Source: Actinoplanes xinjiangensis
GTDB lineage: Bacteria; Actinomycetota; Actinomycetes; Mycobacteriales; Micromonosporaceae
DNA: 64,000 nt
Assembly (NCBI RefSeq): GCF_003148685.1
Contig: NZ_QGGR01000001.1
Coordinates: forward strand, 62,001-126,000
Direction of reading: 5' to 3'
Below, one piece after another: positions 9,310 through 17,689 of this stretch; the first letter of the stretch is position 1; the number at the start of each line of letters is the position of its first letter. Both the position numbers and the translations under genes were made by a program. The notes under the pieces were generated by a model. The model was given only the letters and a program-made list of their open reading frames with translations, had not been told where the DNA came from and ran no database searches.

Positions 9310-9476
9310 ACCGGGCTAATCCGTCAGGCCAAGCCGCGACGTGACGACTAGTGTGGCGCGACTGCGGGGGTTGGCTGCAGTGCTCCTCGCAGCGCAAAAG
9401 CCGGTCCCAGTAGCCAGCAGATACAAGCCATGATCGCGTGCACTGATCTGCCGCAATCCGATCGCTCCACCCTGCG

Positions 9477-9803
9477 ATGTCTCGCTACGGATGCGGTCGT
9501 CGTGAAACGGACGAGCGTTCCGTCGGCGTATGTCTCTATGGTGCGAGGGTGCCTGGACTCAAGGTCGCCGACGACGCGGCGTGGCGGGATGCCTTCGGTG
9601 TGGTTCCCCAGACAGAGGGGGTCTCGGGCGATGAGTACGTGAGGGAACTCCGAATCCCGACAGACGCGGCAGAGGAACTTCACATCACCTGGGATGTCAC
9701 GGATGACAGTGTCCGTGTCCGTCACCGGAGGGCAGATAGTGTCGTGGTCGACCTGTATCGCGAGCAGGCGACCCGTTATATAGATCAGAAACAGGCTCTA
9801 TAG
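9477..9803 (+). CDS. Small hypothetical protein, possibly truncated
   Basis: 108 residues. From about residue 16 (SVGVCLYGARVPGLKVADDA) the composition is protein-like, with an acidic C-terminal half (ELHITWDVTDDSVRVRHR). The first 15 residues look like noise, so the true start is uncertain or lost. An opposite-strand frame (9348-9725) is less convincing. Unknown function. Confidence 0.4.
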   Translation: MSRYGCGRRETDERSVGVCLYGARVPGLKVADDAAWRDAFGVVPQTEGVSGDEYVRELRIPTDAAEELHITWDVTDDSVRVRHRRADSVVVDLYREQATRYIDQKQAL

Positions 9804-10203
9804 GAACGGCTCGTCCTCGTCGTCTGGTATCGGTAGCGGGCCGTCGCCGCGTCCGCGTCTTCTGTGCGGCCGTTGGTCCGGTGTACGCCTATCAGCACGG
9901 CCCGGGCCCGGCGAACGTCGCCGTGCTCCGGACCAAGCATGAGGCGGACCTCACCGATGATCGGCCCGGCAAGATCACTGGTTGCGGTCAGATCACGTGT
10001 GCCGAGGTAAGGGCAAAGGCGAGATCCACCTGAGCGTTCAATGGGCGGGGGGTCGGCCGGCCTGAAAGCGTCCAAAGATCCGCGGCGATCCCCTCGATCA
10101 ACCGGGCCTTCTCGGTGGGGCCGAACACGGTGTGAGCGTGCCGCACGCGGTCGTCGACGGGGTCGGGATGCACCGGGCGGAGCGTTGCGATTCGCTCGGC
10201 CAT
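9785..10203 (-). pseudogene. Frameshifted hypothetical gene
   Basis: From ATG 10203 the frame reads MAERIATLRPVHPDPVDDRV through FGPTEKARLIEGIAADLWTL and NAQVDLAFAL, then stops at 9988. In a second frame a plausible continuation begins in the same region: PYLGTRDLTATSDLAGPIIG, EVRLMLGPEHGDVRRARAVL, running to 9785. The join suggests a frameshift or small deletion near 10000. The family is unknown and the call rests only on residue composition. Confidence 0.35.
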
Positions 10204-10363
10204 CAGCCTGCCCCGCGATTCGGCAACCTGTTGCTCCAGTACCCTGCGACTTCGAAAACGACGTGATCCCCAGCGACTGGACGAGCTTGTCCCTGCGTCG
10301 GGTCGACCCGCCGAGTAGGTAACAGGTCGCGACCACGCTGGCCAGCCCGCTTCGACCCCACCG

Positions 10364-10500
10364 GGCCATGGTGTCGGGGTGTCCCTGCGCGTCGGTCAGG
10401 TTCGCGGTAAAGGGTGCCCAGCAGGCAGCGAAGGCCGCCGAGGCGAAACTCAGCATCGGCGTCGACCGTATTCCGAGGTGGGAACCCTCCCGCGCGCCGG
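10364..10500 (-). pseudogene. Broken duplicate of the DEDDh exonuclease gene
   Basis: This stretch repeats parts of 4404-4650: gccatggtgtcggggtgtcc, the block gaaggccgccgaggcgaaac with tcagcatcg, then gcgtcgaccg plus a diverged upstream segment. In the copy, about 100 bp covering the start codon and the DxE catalytic motif are missing and two smaller deletions shift the frame, so it cannot make enzyme. The homology runs up to the lipoprotein gene at 10515. Confidence 0.7.
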
Positions 10501-10514
10501 AACGTCACAGGGCC

Positions 10515-11069
10515 ATGCGTGTACGAGTCATCACGGCCGCCCTGCTCATCGTTCTCGCCGGCGGCTGCGCCCGCGGGGACGTCACCACCGGCGCCCCCGC
10601 TCCCGTCCCGGCCCGCAGCGGAGCGCCGGCGCCCGACGTGCACGACCGCTGGAAGTCCTGCGACACGGCGGCACCACCATCGGTCGACGACTGGTTCACC
10701 GCCGGGCAGGACGCGCTCGGCCTGCCACGTCTCGACGACGGGTTCCGGCCGGTCGCCGCGATCGTCTGCCGGGTCGAGATGCGGGAGGTGCCCGGTACCG
10801 GCATGGTGGCCATCGCCGAGGAGGTCCGCGCCGACGACCTCACCGCGCTGCTGTCGGCGCTGCGGCTGCCCGACGAGCCCGCCACCGCGGAGGCCTGCAC
10901 CGAGGAACTGCCGCTGGTTCCGTGGCTCGCGCTGGTCGACCGGGACGGCCGCTGGATCCGGCCCGGCGTCCCGATCGACTCCTGCCGCAAGCCGCGCATC
11001 GAGTTCCGGCAGGCCTACGGGGCGCTGGTGACCACCGTCGTGACGAGCCGGCGTCTTCCGGGACGGTAG
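10515..11069 (+). CDS. Lipoprotein of unknown function
   Basis: 184 residues from ATG 10515. MRVRVITAALLIVLAGGCAR is a type II signal with lipobox LAGGC (Cys18), so the mature protein is lipid-anchored outside the membrane. Four further cysteines (SCDTAA, IVCRVE, EACTEE, DSCRK) suggest disulfides. No family recognised. Its TAG stop lies within the first unit of the 19-bp repeat array. Confidence 0.75.
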   Translation: MRVRVITAALLIVLAGGCARGDVTTGAPAPVPARSGAPAPDVHDRWKSCDTAAPPSVDDWFTAGQDALGLPRLDDGFRPVAAIVCRVEMREVPGTGMVAIAEEVRADDLTALLSALRLPDEPATAEACTEELPLVPWLALVDRDGRWIRPGVPIDSCRKPRIEFRQAYGALVTTVVTSRRLPGR

Positions 11070-11174
11070 ACCACCGGCCGGACGGTAGACCACAGCCCGG
11101 ACGGTAGACCACCGGCCGGACGGTAGACCACCGGCCGGACGGTAGACCACCGGCCGGACGGTAGGCCACAGCCC
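11061..11174. repeat. 6 x 19-bp tandem repeat
   Basis: Six head-to-tail copies of GGACGGTAGACCACCGGCC (11061, 11080, 11099, 11118, 11137, 11156); units 2 and 6 carry CAGCCC instead of CGGCC and unit 6 has TAGG for TAGA. There are no spacers. The array fills the gap between convergent genes and supplies the stop of the lipoprotein gene. Confidence 0.9.
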
Positions 11175-11204
11175 GGCGCCCGCGATTCGGCTCGGACGGG
11201 CCGC

Positions 11205-12377
11205 CTACCTCGCGCTGTAGTCCGGGACGGGTGCGGTGCGTTCGGGAGTTGCGGCTTCCGTACGAGTAGAGGTCCATGGTCGTGAGACGCGGACCAGGAA
11301 CCGGCGGGCAGGTTCCTCGATGTACTGATGGGCGCCCTCGGCGATCAGCAGCAGCAGGGCGACGGTGACGAACAGCGCCGCGTAGGGCACCAGGCCCTGT
11401 CCGGTCTTGATGTATTCGCTGGTGGGCATGTGGTGGATGAGCCAGCGGTGGGTGATGTAGAGGGCGTAGCTGGCCACGCCGAGACGGACCATCGGGGTGG
11501 TGGACAGCAGCCGGGCCATCCAGCCGCGGCCGGCGGCGAGGCTGGTCAGGGCCAGCGCGAACGGGATGACGAAGAGCAGGCCGAAGGAGGCGGTGCCCCA
11601 GCCGGGGCCGGTGCCGCGGAACGCGGCGAGGCCGAAGACGTAGCAGAAGACGAACGTCTGGATGGCGTGGTGCCGGCGGGTGGTCCAGTGTGCGGTGTGC
11701 GGGATGAGGAACGCGATCGCCATGCCGCAGACGAACAGCGGCAGGTAGCAGACCGGGTTGCGGTAGAGCCAGCGGTGTGCGGAACCGGGGTCGGCGGCCG
11801 GGAGGTCGGCGCGGCCGGTGAGGTAGAAGGCGGCCCAGAGCGCGAAGACGATCAGGGTCATCGCGCCGATCAGGACGATTAGGCCGCGGGGGCCGTGCCG
11901 GCGGGCCAGCCGGGCGACGGCCGGGATGAGGAACGGGAACAGCAGGTAGAAGAACATCTCGACGCCGATGGACCAGCCGGGGCCGTTGTAGTGTCCCTGC
12001 GCCACCGCGAGGTCGCCGCTCCACGTCTGCACGGCGAAGATGTTCTGCAGCAGCGCCCAGCCGTGCTGGTCGCGGCCGAGGATCCAGTAGTAGGCGGCGC
12101 AGTAGGCGATGACCGCCCAGTAGAGCGGCATGACCCGGGCGATCCGGGCCACGTAGAACCGGACGGTGCGCCGGCCCTCCCATCCGGCCAGATCCGGGTA
12201 GTTGTAGGCGAGCACCACTCCGGAGAGCATGAAGAACATCGGGACGCCGATGTAGCCCCATTTGGCGATCTTGTCGAGGTGTTCCGGCAGGCTCGCCGGC
12301 ACTCCGCTGTGGGAGATGACGACGCCGATCGCCGCGACCGCCCGTACACCCGTCAAGGCCTTGATCTGTTCTGCCAC
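11205..12377 (-). CDS. Acyltransferase 3 (OafA/YrhL-like) membrane enzyme
   Basis: 390 residues from GTG 12377. About ten transmembrane helices of the acyltransferase 3 family, with the family landmarks LTGVRAVAAIGVVISHSG (the R and H at the first helix border), the GYIGVPMFFMLSG block, WSIGVEMFFYLLFP, and a late YIEEPARRF. These enzymes O-acylate cell-envelope polysaccharides, lipids or antibiotics from a cytoplasmic acyl donor. The substrate here is unknown; it stands alone, so no pathway is implied. Confidence 0.9.
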   Translation of the reverse strand: MAEQIKALTGVRAVAAIGVVISHSGVPASLPEHLDKIAKWGYIGVPMFFMLSGVVLAYNYPDLAGWEGRRTVRFYVARIARVMPLYWAVIAYCAAYYWILGRDQHGWALLQNIFAVQTWSGDLAVAQGHYNGPGWSIGVEMFFYLLFPFLIPAVARLARRHGPRGLIVLIGAMTLIVFALWAAFYLTGRADLPAADPGSAHRWLYRNPVCYLPLFVCGMAIAFLIPHTAHWTTRRHHAIQTFVFCYVFGLAAFRGTGPGWGTASFGLLFVIPFALALTSLAAGRGWMARLLSTTPMVRLGVASYALYITHRWLIHHMPTSEYIKTGQGLVPYAALFVTVALLLLIAEGAHQYIEEPARRFLVRVSRPWTSTRTEAATPERTAPVPDYSAR

Positions 12378-12466
12378 TTACCCGCGTCCCTCATGAGCGT
12401 GGAGCCGACTCGGCATTGCAGCAGGGGCGGGCGAACGCAGGGTGTCGGGACAGTTGATGCACAGCG

Positions 12467-12505
12467 AAAAGCGCCGCCCGGCGGGGGACCGGGCGGCGCT
12501 TTCCT
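12467..12505 (-). terminator. Hairpin terminator after GH26-like gene
   Basis: GCGCCGCCCGG (12471) and CCGGGCGGCGC (12489) pair around a purine loop, and on the minus strand the stem is followed by TTTT. It lies 20 nt beyond the stop of the hydrolase gene at 12521. Confidence 0.75.
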
Positions 12506-12520
12506 TTCCAGGGAGTCCTG

Positions 12521-13564
12521 TCAGCCGAGCTTCACCTTGAAGATCGGGTCGGCGGCCAGCTTCTTGAACGCGGCGAGGCTCGCCTTGGTGCTGTCGATGC
12601 TGATGTCGCGGTCGCCCTGGTCGTCCTTCTTGGTGTCGAAGTGCACGATCGCCTTGATGGCGGGGCGCTTGCGCAGCTCGGGGACGACGCTGTTGTAGAC
12701 GGCGGACTTGTCGGTGTTGCGGCCCACGCGGTGGTAGGCGCCCCACTCGGCGACCATGATCGGCTTGCTCTGGTGCTTGCTGACCGCCCAGTCGTAGAAG
12801 CCGAGGCCACCGCCCTTGGGCTTGCGGTCCAGCAGGTCGGCGAAGTCACCGAAGTGGTAGTAGCCCTTCTCGACCGAGACGTAGGAGTCCAGGCCGATCC
12901 AGTCCACGACGTCGTCGCCGGGGTAGAGGTCGGCCCACCAGTTCTGGGCCATCCACTTCTCGTTGCCCATGTAGGCCACGACGTTGACCGCGTTGGTCAC
13001 GCCCTGCGAGCGCAGGCGCTTGATGGTGTGGCGGTACATGGCCGCGAAGTCCTTGGCCTCCCAGCCGGAGCCCTTGCGGGCGACGACGTCGTTCTCCGGC
13101 TCGTGGTTGAGGACGAGGAAGAACTTCTTGCCGTACGACTTGGCGCGCTGGGCGAAGGCGTCGATGCGCCTGTTCTGCTCACCCTTGGCGACCTTGGCCC
13201 AGTTCGAGCCGTAGGCGATCTTCCAGTTGAGCAGCAGGGCACGCGGGTTGGCCGGGTCGTTGGTCATGGCGATCTCGGCCTTGGTCGGGAAGACCTCGTC
13301 GCCCTTGTGGTACTGGTGGAAGAGGCTGGCGGTGCGGCCGCTGGCCTTCTCCCAGGTCTTGAGGGCCTGGTCACGCGGGGCGCTGGTGAATCCACCCGCC
13401 GCGCCGCCCCAGAGGACGCCGCAGGACGGGACGAGCTTCGCGTCGGTGACGCAGTTCGCCGCGGGGGCGGCGGTCGCGGCGGTGGTCGGGGCCAGGACGG
13501 CTCCGGTGCCGGCGAGTACGGCGGTCAGAGCTGTCAGGAACTTCGGCAGCTTGGCCAGACGCAT
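12521..13564 (-). CDS. Secreted GH26-like endo-glycosidase (beta-mannanase type)
   Basis: 347 residues from ATG 13564 with GGGGGAG 7 nt upstream; the longer frame upstream is non-signal sequence. Signal peptide MRLAKLPKFLTALTAVLAG through TAAPA, then a TIM-barrel: GVLWGGAAGGFTSAP, FLVLNHEPEND (His-Glu, acid/base position), WIGLDSY, and PIMVAEWGAY (Glu nucleophile). This matches the GH26 clan-A pattern, whose members mostly cut beta-mannans. Exact substrate is inference. A terminator follows directly. Confidence 0.8.
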   Translation of the reverse strand: MRLAKLPKFLTALTAVLAGTGAVLAPTTAATAAPAANCVTDAKLVPSCGVLWGGAAGGFTSAPRDQALKTWEKASGRTASLFHQYHKGDEVFPTKAEIAMTNDPANPRALLLNWKIAYGSNWAKVAKGEQNRRIDAFAQRAKSYGKKFFLVLNHEPENDVVARKGSGWEAKDFAAMYRHTIKRLRSQGVTNAVNVVAYMGNEKWMAQNWWADLYPGDDVVDWIGLDSYVSVEKGYYHFGDFADLLDRKPKGGGLGFYDWAVSKHQSKPIMVAEWGAYHRVGRNTDKSAVYNSVVPELRKRPAIKAIVHFDTKKDDQGDRDISIDSTKASLAAFKKLAADPIFKVKLG

Positions 13565-13738
13565 CAAGTGACTCCCCCAAGTTGTCCGGCTCGTTGTCGG
13601 CCGGGCATGTGAAAGAGATTCCAGGTCGCCAGGTGCAGGCCCAGTGCCCGTGCCGGTGCCACCCGGTTGCGGGAGAACGGGTCCGGCGAACGGGTGGATC
13701 CGCTTGCACGGGCGGGCGGCGGGCGGTAGCCAGAAGGA

Positions 13739-14902
13739 ATGAACTTGATCATCGACGGCCACAACGACCTGCCGATGCGCCTACGGGAGTGGCACGGGTC
13801 GGCGGTGTCGGACCTCGGATCGGTCCCGGGACTGCACACCGATCTGCCCCGGCTGCGCGACGGCGGCGTGGGCGGGCAGTTCTGGTCGGTGTACGTGCCG
13901 TCGGACCTGCCGGAGCCGGAGGCGGTGACCGGCACCCTGGAGCAGATCGACCTGGTGCACCGGCTGGTCGCCGCGCACCCGGACGATCTGGTGGTGGCGT
14001 ACACGTCGGCGGACGTGGAACGGGCGATGGCCGGTGGGCGGATCGCGTCGCTGATCGGCGTGGAGGGCGGGCACTGCCTCGCGGGCTCCCCGGCAGTGCT
14101 GCGGTGCCTGGCGCGGCTCGGTGTCCGCTATGTGACGCTCACCCACAATCACCACACCGGGTGGGCGGATTCGGCGACGCAGGATCCGGCGCACGGTGGC
14201 CTGACGGCCGAGGGGCGGGCGATGGTACGGGAGATGCAGCGCCTGGGCGTGCTGGTCGACCTGTCGCACGTGTCCGCCGCGACGATGCACGACGCCCTGG
14301 ACGAGGCCGCCGCCCCGGTGATCTTCAGCCACTCGGGCGCCCGGGCGGTCACCGACCATCCGCGTAACGTGCCCGACGACGTGCTGTCCCGGCTGCCCGG
14401 CAACGGCGGGGTGATCCAGTTGACGTTCGTGTCGTTCTTCGTGTCGCCGCAGGTCCGGGACTGGATGCAGGCGGCCGACGACGAGTGGGCGCGGCTGGGG
14501 CTGCCGCCGTACGACGAGGACTGGCCGCGCGCCCCACGACCGGGCGAGGAGACGGCGCACGTGCCGGTGACCGTCCCGCACGACTGGTCGGCGGAGCCGG
14601 CGTTCCGGCCGTGGCTGGCGGCGAACCCGAAGCCGTCGGCGACGCTGGCGCAGGTGGCCGACCACGTGGAGCACGCCCGGGCGGTGGCCGGCATGGACCA
14701 CGTGGGTCTCGGCGGCGACTTCGACGGCACGCCGGAACTGCCGGACGGTCTGCCGGACGTGTCCGCCTATCCGCGGCTGCTGGCGGAGCTGCGCGACCGT
14801 CACTGGTCCGAGAACGACCTGGCCGGGCTCGCGAACCGGAACGTTCTGCGTGCTCTGCGGGACGCCGAGGAGCACGCCGAGGAGCCGCTCTGGCCACGCT
14901 GA
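13739..14902 (+). CDS. Membrane dipeptidase family (M19) metallopeptidase
   Basis: 387 residues, ATG after AGAAGGA. Zinc-binding motifs of renal-dipeptidase-like M19 enzymes: DGHND (H8, D10), EGGHCL (Glu bridging ligand), DLSHVS, FSHSGAR and GGDFDG. The length fits the family. Despite the family name there is no signal or anchor, so it is probably a cytoplasmic dipeptidase able to take D-configured C-terminal residues. The promoter region with the divergent GH26-like gene spans 13565-13738. Confidence 0.92.
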   Translation: MNLIIDGHNDLPMRLREWHGSAVSDLGSVPGLHTDLPRLRDGGVGGQFWSVYVPSDLPEPEAVTGTLEQIDLVHRLVAAHPDDLVVAYTSADVERAMAGGRIASLIGVEGGHCLAGSPAVLRCLARLGVRYVTLTHNHHTGWADSATQDPAHGGLTAEGRAMVREMQRLGVLVDLSHVSAATMHDALDEAAAPVIFSHSGARAVTDHPRNVPDDVLSRLPGNGGVIQLTFVSFFVSPQVRDWMQAADDEWARLGLPPYDEDWPRAPRPGEETAHVPVTVPHDWSAEPAFRPWLAANPKPSATLAQVADHVEHARAVAGMDHVGLGGDFDGTPELPDGLPDVSAYPRLLAELRDRHWSENDLAGLANRNVLRALRDAEEHAEEPLWPR

Positions 14903-15020
14903 GGCGGTGCCATCACGTCAACCAGGGGCACCGAGTGAGATGTATCGACAAACGTCACTTTCTTGTAACTTCGGCCGAAGGGCACCAGCCCGTTCCCCCG
15001 AAGGCAAGAAGGGACGTCAC

Positions 15021-15758
15021 ATGCGCCTCCCCGCCCGGATCCTCCTGGCCGCCGCCGTCGTGGTGGCCGGCATGTTCGCGCCGGCCGCCGCCCTGGCCGC
15101 CCCGATCGACCCCGGCCCCGCCACCCAGGTCGTCGGCGGTGAGCCGGCCACCGAGAACTACCCGTTCATGGTCTACGTGTCCGGTTGCACCGGCTCGCTG
15201 ATCAAGGCGAACTGGGCGGTCACCGCCAAACACTGCCCCACCCCCAGCACCGTACGGGTCGGCAGCGTCAACCGGTCCAGCGGCGGCGTCGTCGTCTCGG
15301 TGCGGCGCGCGGTCAACCACCCGCGGATCGACGTCAAGCTCCTGGAACTGGCCACCTCGGTGACCTACGCTCCGGCGCCGATCCCGACCACGTCCGGCGC
15401 GGTCGGCACCGCCACCCGGATCATCGGGTGGGGCCAGACCTGCCCGACCCGGGGCTGCGGCTCCACCCCGACGGTCGCCAACCAGCTGAACACGTCGATC
15501 GTCGCGGACAGCCGCTGCTCCAGCATCGACGCGGCCTACGAGATCTGCACCAACAACACCAACGGCAACGCCGGCGCCTGCTACGGCGACTCCGGCGGGC
15601 CGCAGGTCCGGCAGGTCAGCGGCCGGTGGGCGCTGATCGGCGTCACCAGCCGGGCCGGTAACAACAGCTCCACCTGCGCCACCGCCCCGTCGATCTACGG
15701 CGACCTGCCGTCGATCCGCGCGTGGGTGAACACCCAGGTCGGCGGCCTTCCCGCCTGA
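15021..15758 (+). CDS. Secreted trypsin-like serine protease (S1)
   Basis: 245 residues from ATG 15021 with AAGAAGGGA upstream. Signal peptide to about ALAA (27), a short propeptide, and mature N-terminus VVGGEPATENYPF, the usual S1 activation site. Catalytic triad H71 (TAKHC rather than TAAHC), D104 (HPRIDVKLLEL) and S191 (GDSGGP), with cysteine pairs typical of the chymotrypsin fold. Residue D185-equivalent region reads NGNAGACYGD, so primary specificity is uncertain. A hairpin terminator follows. Confidence 0.92.
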   Translation: MRLPARILLAAAVVVAGMFAPAAALAAPIDPGPATQVVGGEPATENYPFMVYVSGCTGSLIKANWAVTAKHCPTPSTVRVGSVNRSSGGVVVSVRRAVNHPRIDVKLLELATSVTYAPAPIPTTSGAVGTATRIIGWGQTCPTRGCGSTPTVANQLNTSIVADSRCSSIDAAYEICTNNTNGNAGACYGDSGGPQVRQVSGRWALIGVTSRAGNNSSTCATAPSIYGDLPSIRAWVNTQVGGLPA

Positions 15759-15774
15759 TCGGGGGCGGGCACCG

Positions 15775-15802
15775 GCGGGCGGCGTGCGATCACGCCGCCC
15801 GC
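15775..15802. terminator. Bidirectional hairpin between convergent genes
   Basis: Perfect 12-bp stem GCGGGCGGCGTG / CACGCCGCCCGC around a 4-nt loop (cgat), located between the stop of the protease gene and the 3' end of the minus-strand membrane gene (whose stop codon sits in the loop/right arm). No T-run, as is common in high-GC actinomycetes. Confidence 0.7.
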
Positions 15803-17193
15803 CCGTGCACGACCGCGACCACGCCGGGCATCGGCGACACCTCGTCGACGAGCGCCGGGAACACCCCGGGACTGGTCATGCCGATCTCCCAGAAGTACGG
15901 CACCTTCATCCCCGAGTCGCCGGTGAGCTCGCCGCCGTCGCAGTAGGCGTGGCGGTACTCCTCGTCGGTCGGGTCGTAGTGGAACGAGAACGACGTGGCG
16001 CCCCAGACGCGGGCGATCGCCGCCTCCGCGTGGTTGCGCTGCTCGTCGGTGGAGTCCTGGGCGATGAAGACGCGGGCCACCCGGCTGTGCGCGACATCGG
16101 CGGGCGCCGGGTCGCCCGGTGGGCCGGACGGCGTGCACGCCGCGGCCGCCGCGGACTGCCACCCGGACACCACGACCACCCCGGCCAGCAGCACCGCCGC
16201 CGGAAGCGCCGCACGCAGCCGGACCGCCGCGAACGCCGCCACCGCCATGGCCAGGATCACCGTGCCCGATCCGCCCGTCAACGAGCGCAGCCCCAGCCAG
16301 ACCAACTCGTCGGAGGGCCGGTCCGGTCGCAGGTTCCAGAGGCCGCCCATGGAAGCGACCAGCAGGGTCCAGACGGCCGCGGCCCAGCCGAGAGCACCCG
16401 CGACCGAGGTACGCAACGGGTGGCCCTCACTGCGGCGGCTCGCCCATCCGAAGAGCAGCCAGCCGGCGAACCCGCCGAGGACTCCCCCGGCGACGGCCAG
16501 CGTGATCATCCAGGGCGGCGCGGAGCGGCTGAGCTCGAAACTCGCCGCGCCGTCGGAGTCCCAGGGGGCCCGGTTGCCCCAGAGCACGCCGGTGTAACTG
16601 AGCACCAGATCGTCGCGGGAGGCCCAGAACGTGGCGGTGCCGATCGGGGTCTCACTCGCGACCTCCTCCTCGAACACGACGTCGCCGTGCACGTCCCAGC
16701 CGGCGGCGGCCAGGCGGTCACGGGCACCCCGGGCGCAGACGAGCACGTCGCGGGTCGTGTCGTTGTGCTTCACCCAGTAGTCGGCGTACCCGTAGATGGT
16801 CTGCTCGCCGTCGCCGCTGGGCACGAACGGCTCGGCATCACCTCCGCCCCACACCCGCTGGCCGGGGAAGACGGTCTCGCCCAGGGCCGCCGACTCGGCG
16901 CCGGACGGCAGTGACGGGGCGTTCGCCCAGCCGATCCGGGCGGCGGCGGCCGCGCCGAGCAGACCGGAGGCGAGCGTGACCAGCACGGCCAGGACCACCA
17001 CGCCGGTACTGGCCGGGCGGCCCAGGCGGGCGCGCAGGCCGTACCCGATGAGGTTGAGGATCTCCCGGCCGGTCGGCCGGGTGCGCTCCGGCGCAGCACA
17101 TTCCAGGAGCGTGGCGAGCATCTCGGCGCGGCGCGGGCCGGACGGATAGCACCGCAGCCAGAACGCGTAACGGCGCGCGAGCCGGTCGCTCAT
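15790..17193 (-). CDS. PadR-linked membrane protein with FtsX-like external domain
   Basis: 467 residues. A short cytoplasmic N-terminus with a conserved-looking LLECAAPERTRPTGREILNL block is followed by several hydrophobic segments (about 62-85, then four between 225 and 345). The last about 100 residues resemble an FtsX extracellular domain: VARVFIAQDSTDEQRNHAEA, a short variable part, KVPYFWEIGM and a closing PGVVAVV. In FtsX this domain recruits cell-wall hydrolase partners. No ABC ATPase is next to it. The ATG overlaps the PadR stop by 4 nt, implying coupled expression. Function is unknown. Confidence 0.65.
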   Translation of the reverse strand: MSDRLARRYAFWLRCYPSGPRRAEMLATLLECAAPERTRPTGREILNLIGYGLRARLGRPASTGVVVLAVLVTLASGLLGAAAAARIGWANAPSLPSGAESAALGETVFPGQRVWGGGDAEPFVPSGDGEQTIYGYADYWVKHNDTTRDVLVCARGARDRLAAAGWDVHGDVVFEEEVASETPIGTATFWASRDDLVLSYTGVLWGNRAPWDSDGAASFELSRSAPPWMITLAVAGGVLGGFAGWLLFGWASRRSEGHPLRTSVAGALGWAAAVWTLLVASMGGLWNLRPDRPSDELVWLGLRSLTGGSGTVILAMAVAAFAAVRLRAALPAAVLLAGVVVVSGWQSAAAAACTPSGPPGDPAPADVAHSRVARVFIAQDSTDEQRNHAEAAIARVWGATSFSFHYDPTDEEYRHAYCDGGELTGDSGMKVPYFWEIGMTSPGVFPALVDEVSPMPGVVAVVHGRAA

Positions 17194-17540
17194 GACGACA
17201 CCGGTCCCAAGCCGAAGCGGCGGCGGGCGGCCAACTGGGCGGTGGCCGCCTCGACGCTCGCGCGCAGCCGCCCGGTCTCGGCGTCCAGCGCGGTCGCCCC
17301 GTCGGTGGTGAGCCGGTAGTAGCGGCGGGGCCGCCCGTCGACGGTCTCCTCCCGGTCCGGTTCGACCAGCCCGAGGGCGACCAGGCGGTCCAGAGCGGCG
17401 TAGAGGGTGCCGGCCTGGAGGGTGATCCGGCCGTCGGAGAGGCGGGTGACCTCCTGGATCACCCCATACCCGTAGCGGGGCTCGGGGGCGAGGGCGGTGA
17501 GGATCCAGAAGGTGGGTTCACGCATCGGGGCGGCGGACAT
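17190..17540 (-). CDS. PadR-family transcriptional regulator
   Basis: About 116 residues; ATG 17540 chosen, with ATG 17525 (MREPTFWILTAL) as the other choice. Neither has a clear ribosome binding site, so the mRNA may be leaderless. Winged helix typical of PadR: FWILTALAPEPRYGYGVIQE, TLYAALDRLVALGLVE, and a RPRRYYRLT wing, with a short C-terminal helix for dimerisation. Probably represses the coupled membrane gene downstream. Confidence 0.88.
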   Translation of the reverse strand: MSAAPMREPTFWILTALAPEPRYGYGVIQEVTRLSDGRITLQAGTLYAALDRLVALGLVEPDREETVDGRPRRYYRLTTDGATALDAETGRLRASVEAATAQLAARRRFGLGPVSS

Positions 17541-17625
17541 GCGGGCCAATATAAAGATGATCTGACTATCGCGTCAACGATGTTCGTCTGTGGCTGTTTC
17601 TGAACGAGTCGGCTCGAACGATCGC

Positions 17626-17637
17626 GTGAACGTTCAC
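17626..17637. promoter_or_regulatory. Perfect palindrome upstream of GH5 gene
   Basis: GTGAACGTTCAC, a 12-bp perfect dyad, lies 53 nt before the GH5 start. Size and position fit an operator for a LacI- or similar sugar-responsive repressor (inference); no such regulator gene is adjacent. Confidence 0.4.
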
Positions 17638-17689
17638 ATCATTACCAAGGTGTTGCTAGCACGTTTCCCCCGCGTGGAAGGACGAGACC

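Noticed and set aside
9348..9725. 125-codon minus-strand ORF
   Set aside because: Less protein-like than the plus-strand ORF at 9477 and has no recognisable start context.
11061..11174. CRISPR-like 19-bp repeats
   Set aside because: No spacers; simple head-to-tail tandem repeat.
10840..12261. 473-codon minus frame through the 19-bp repeat
   Set aside because: Overlaps the acyltransferase in a different frame; repeated VYRPAGGLP peptide is produced by the tandem repeat itself.
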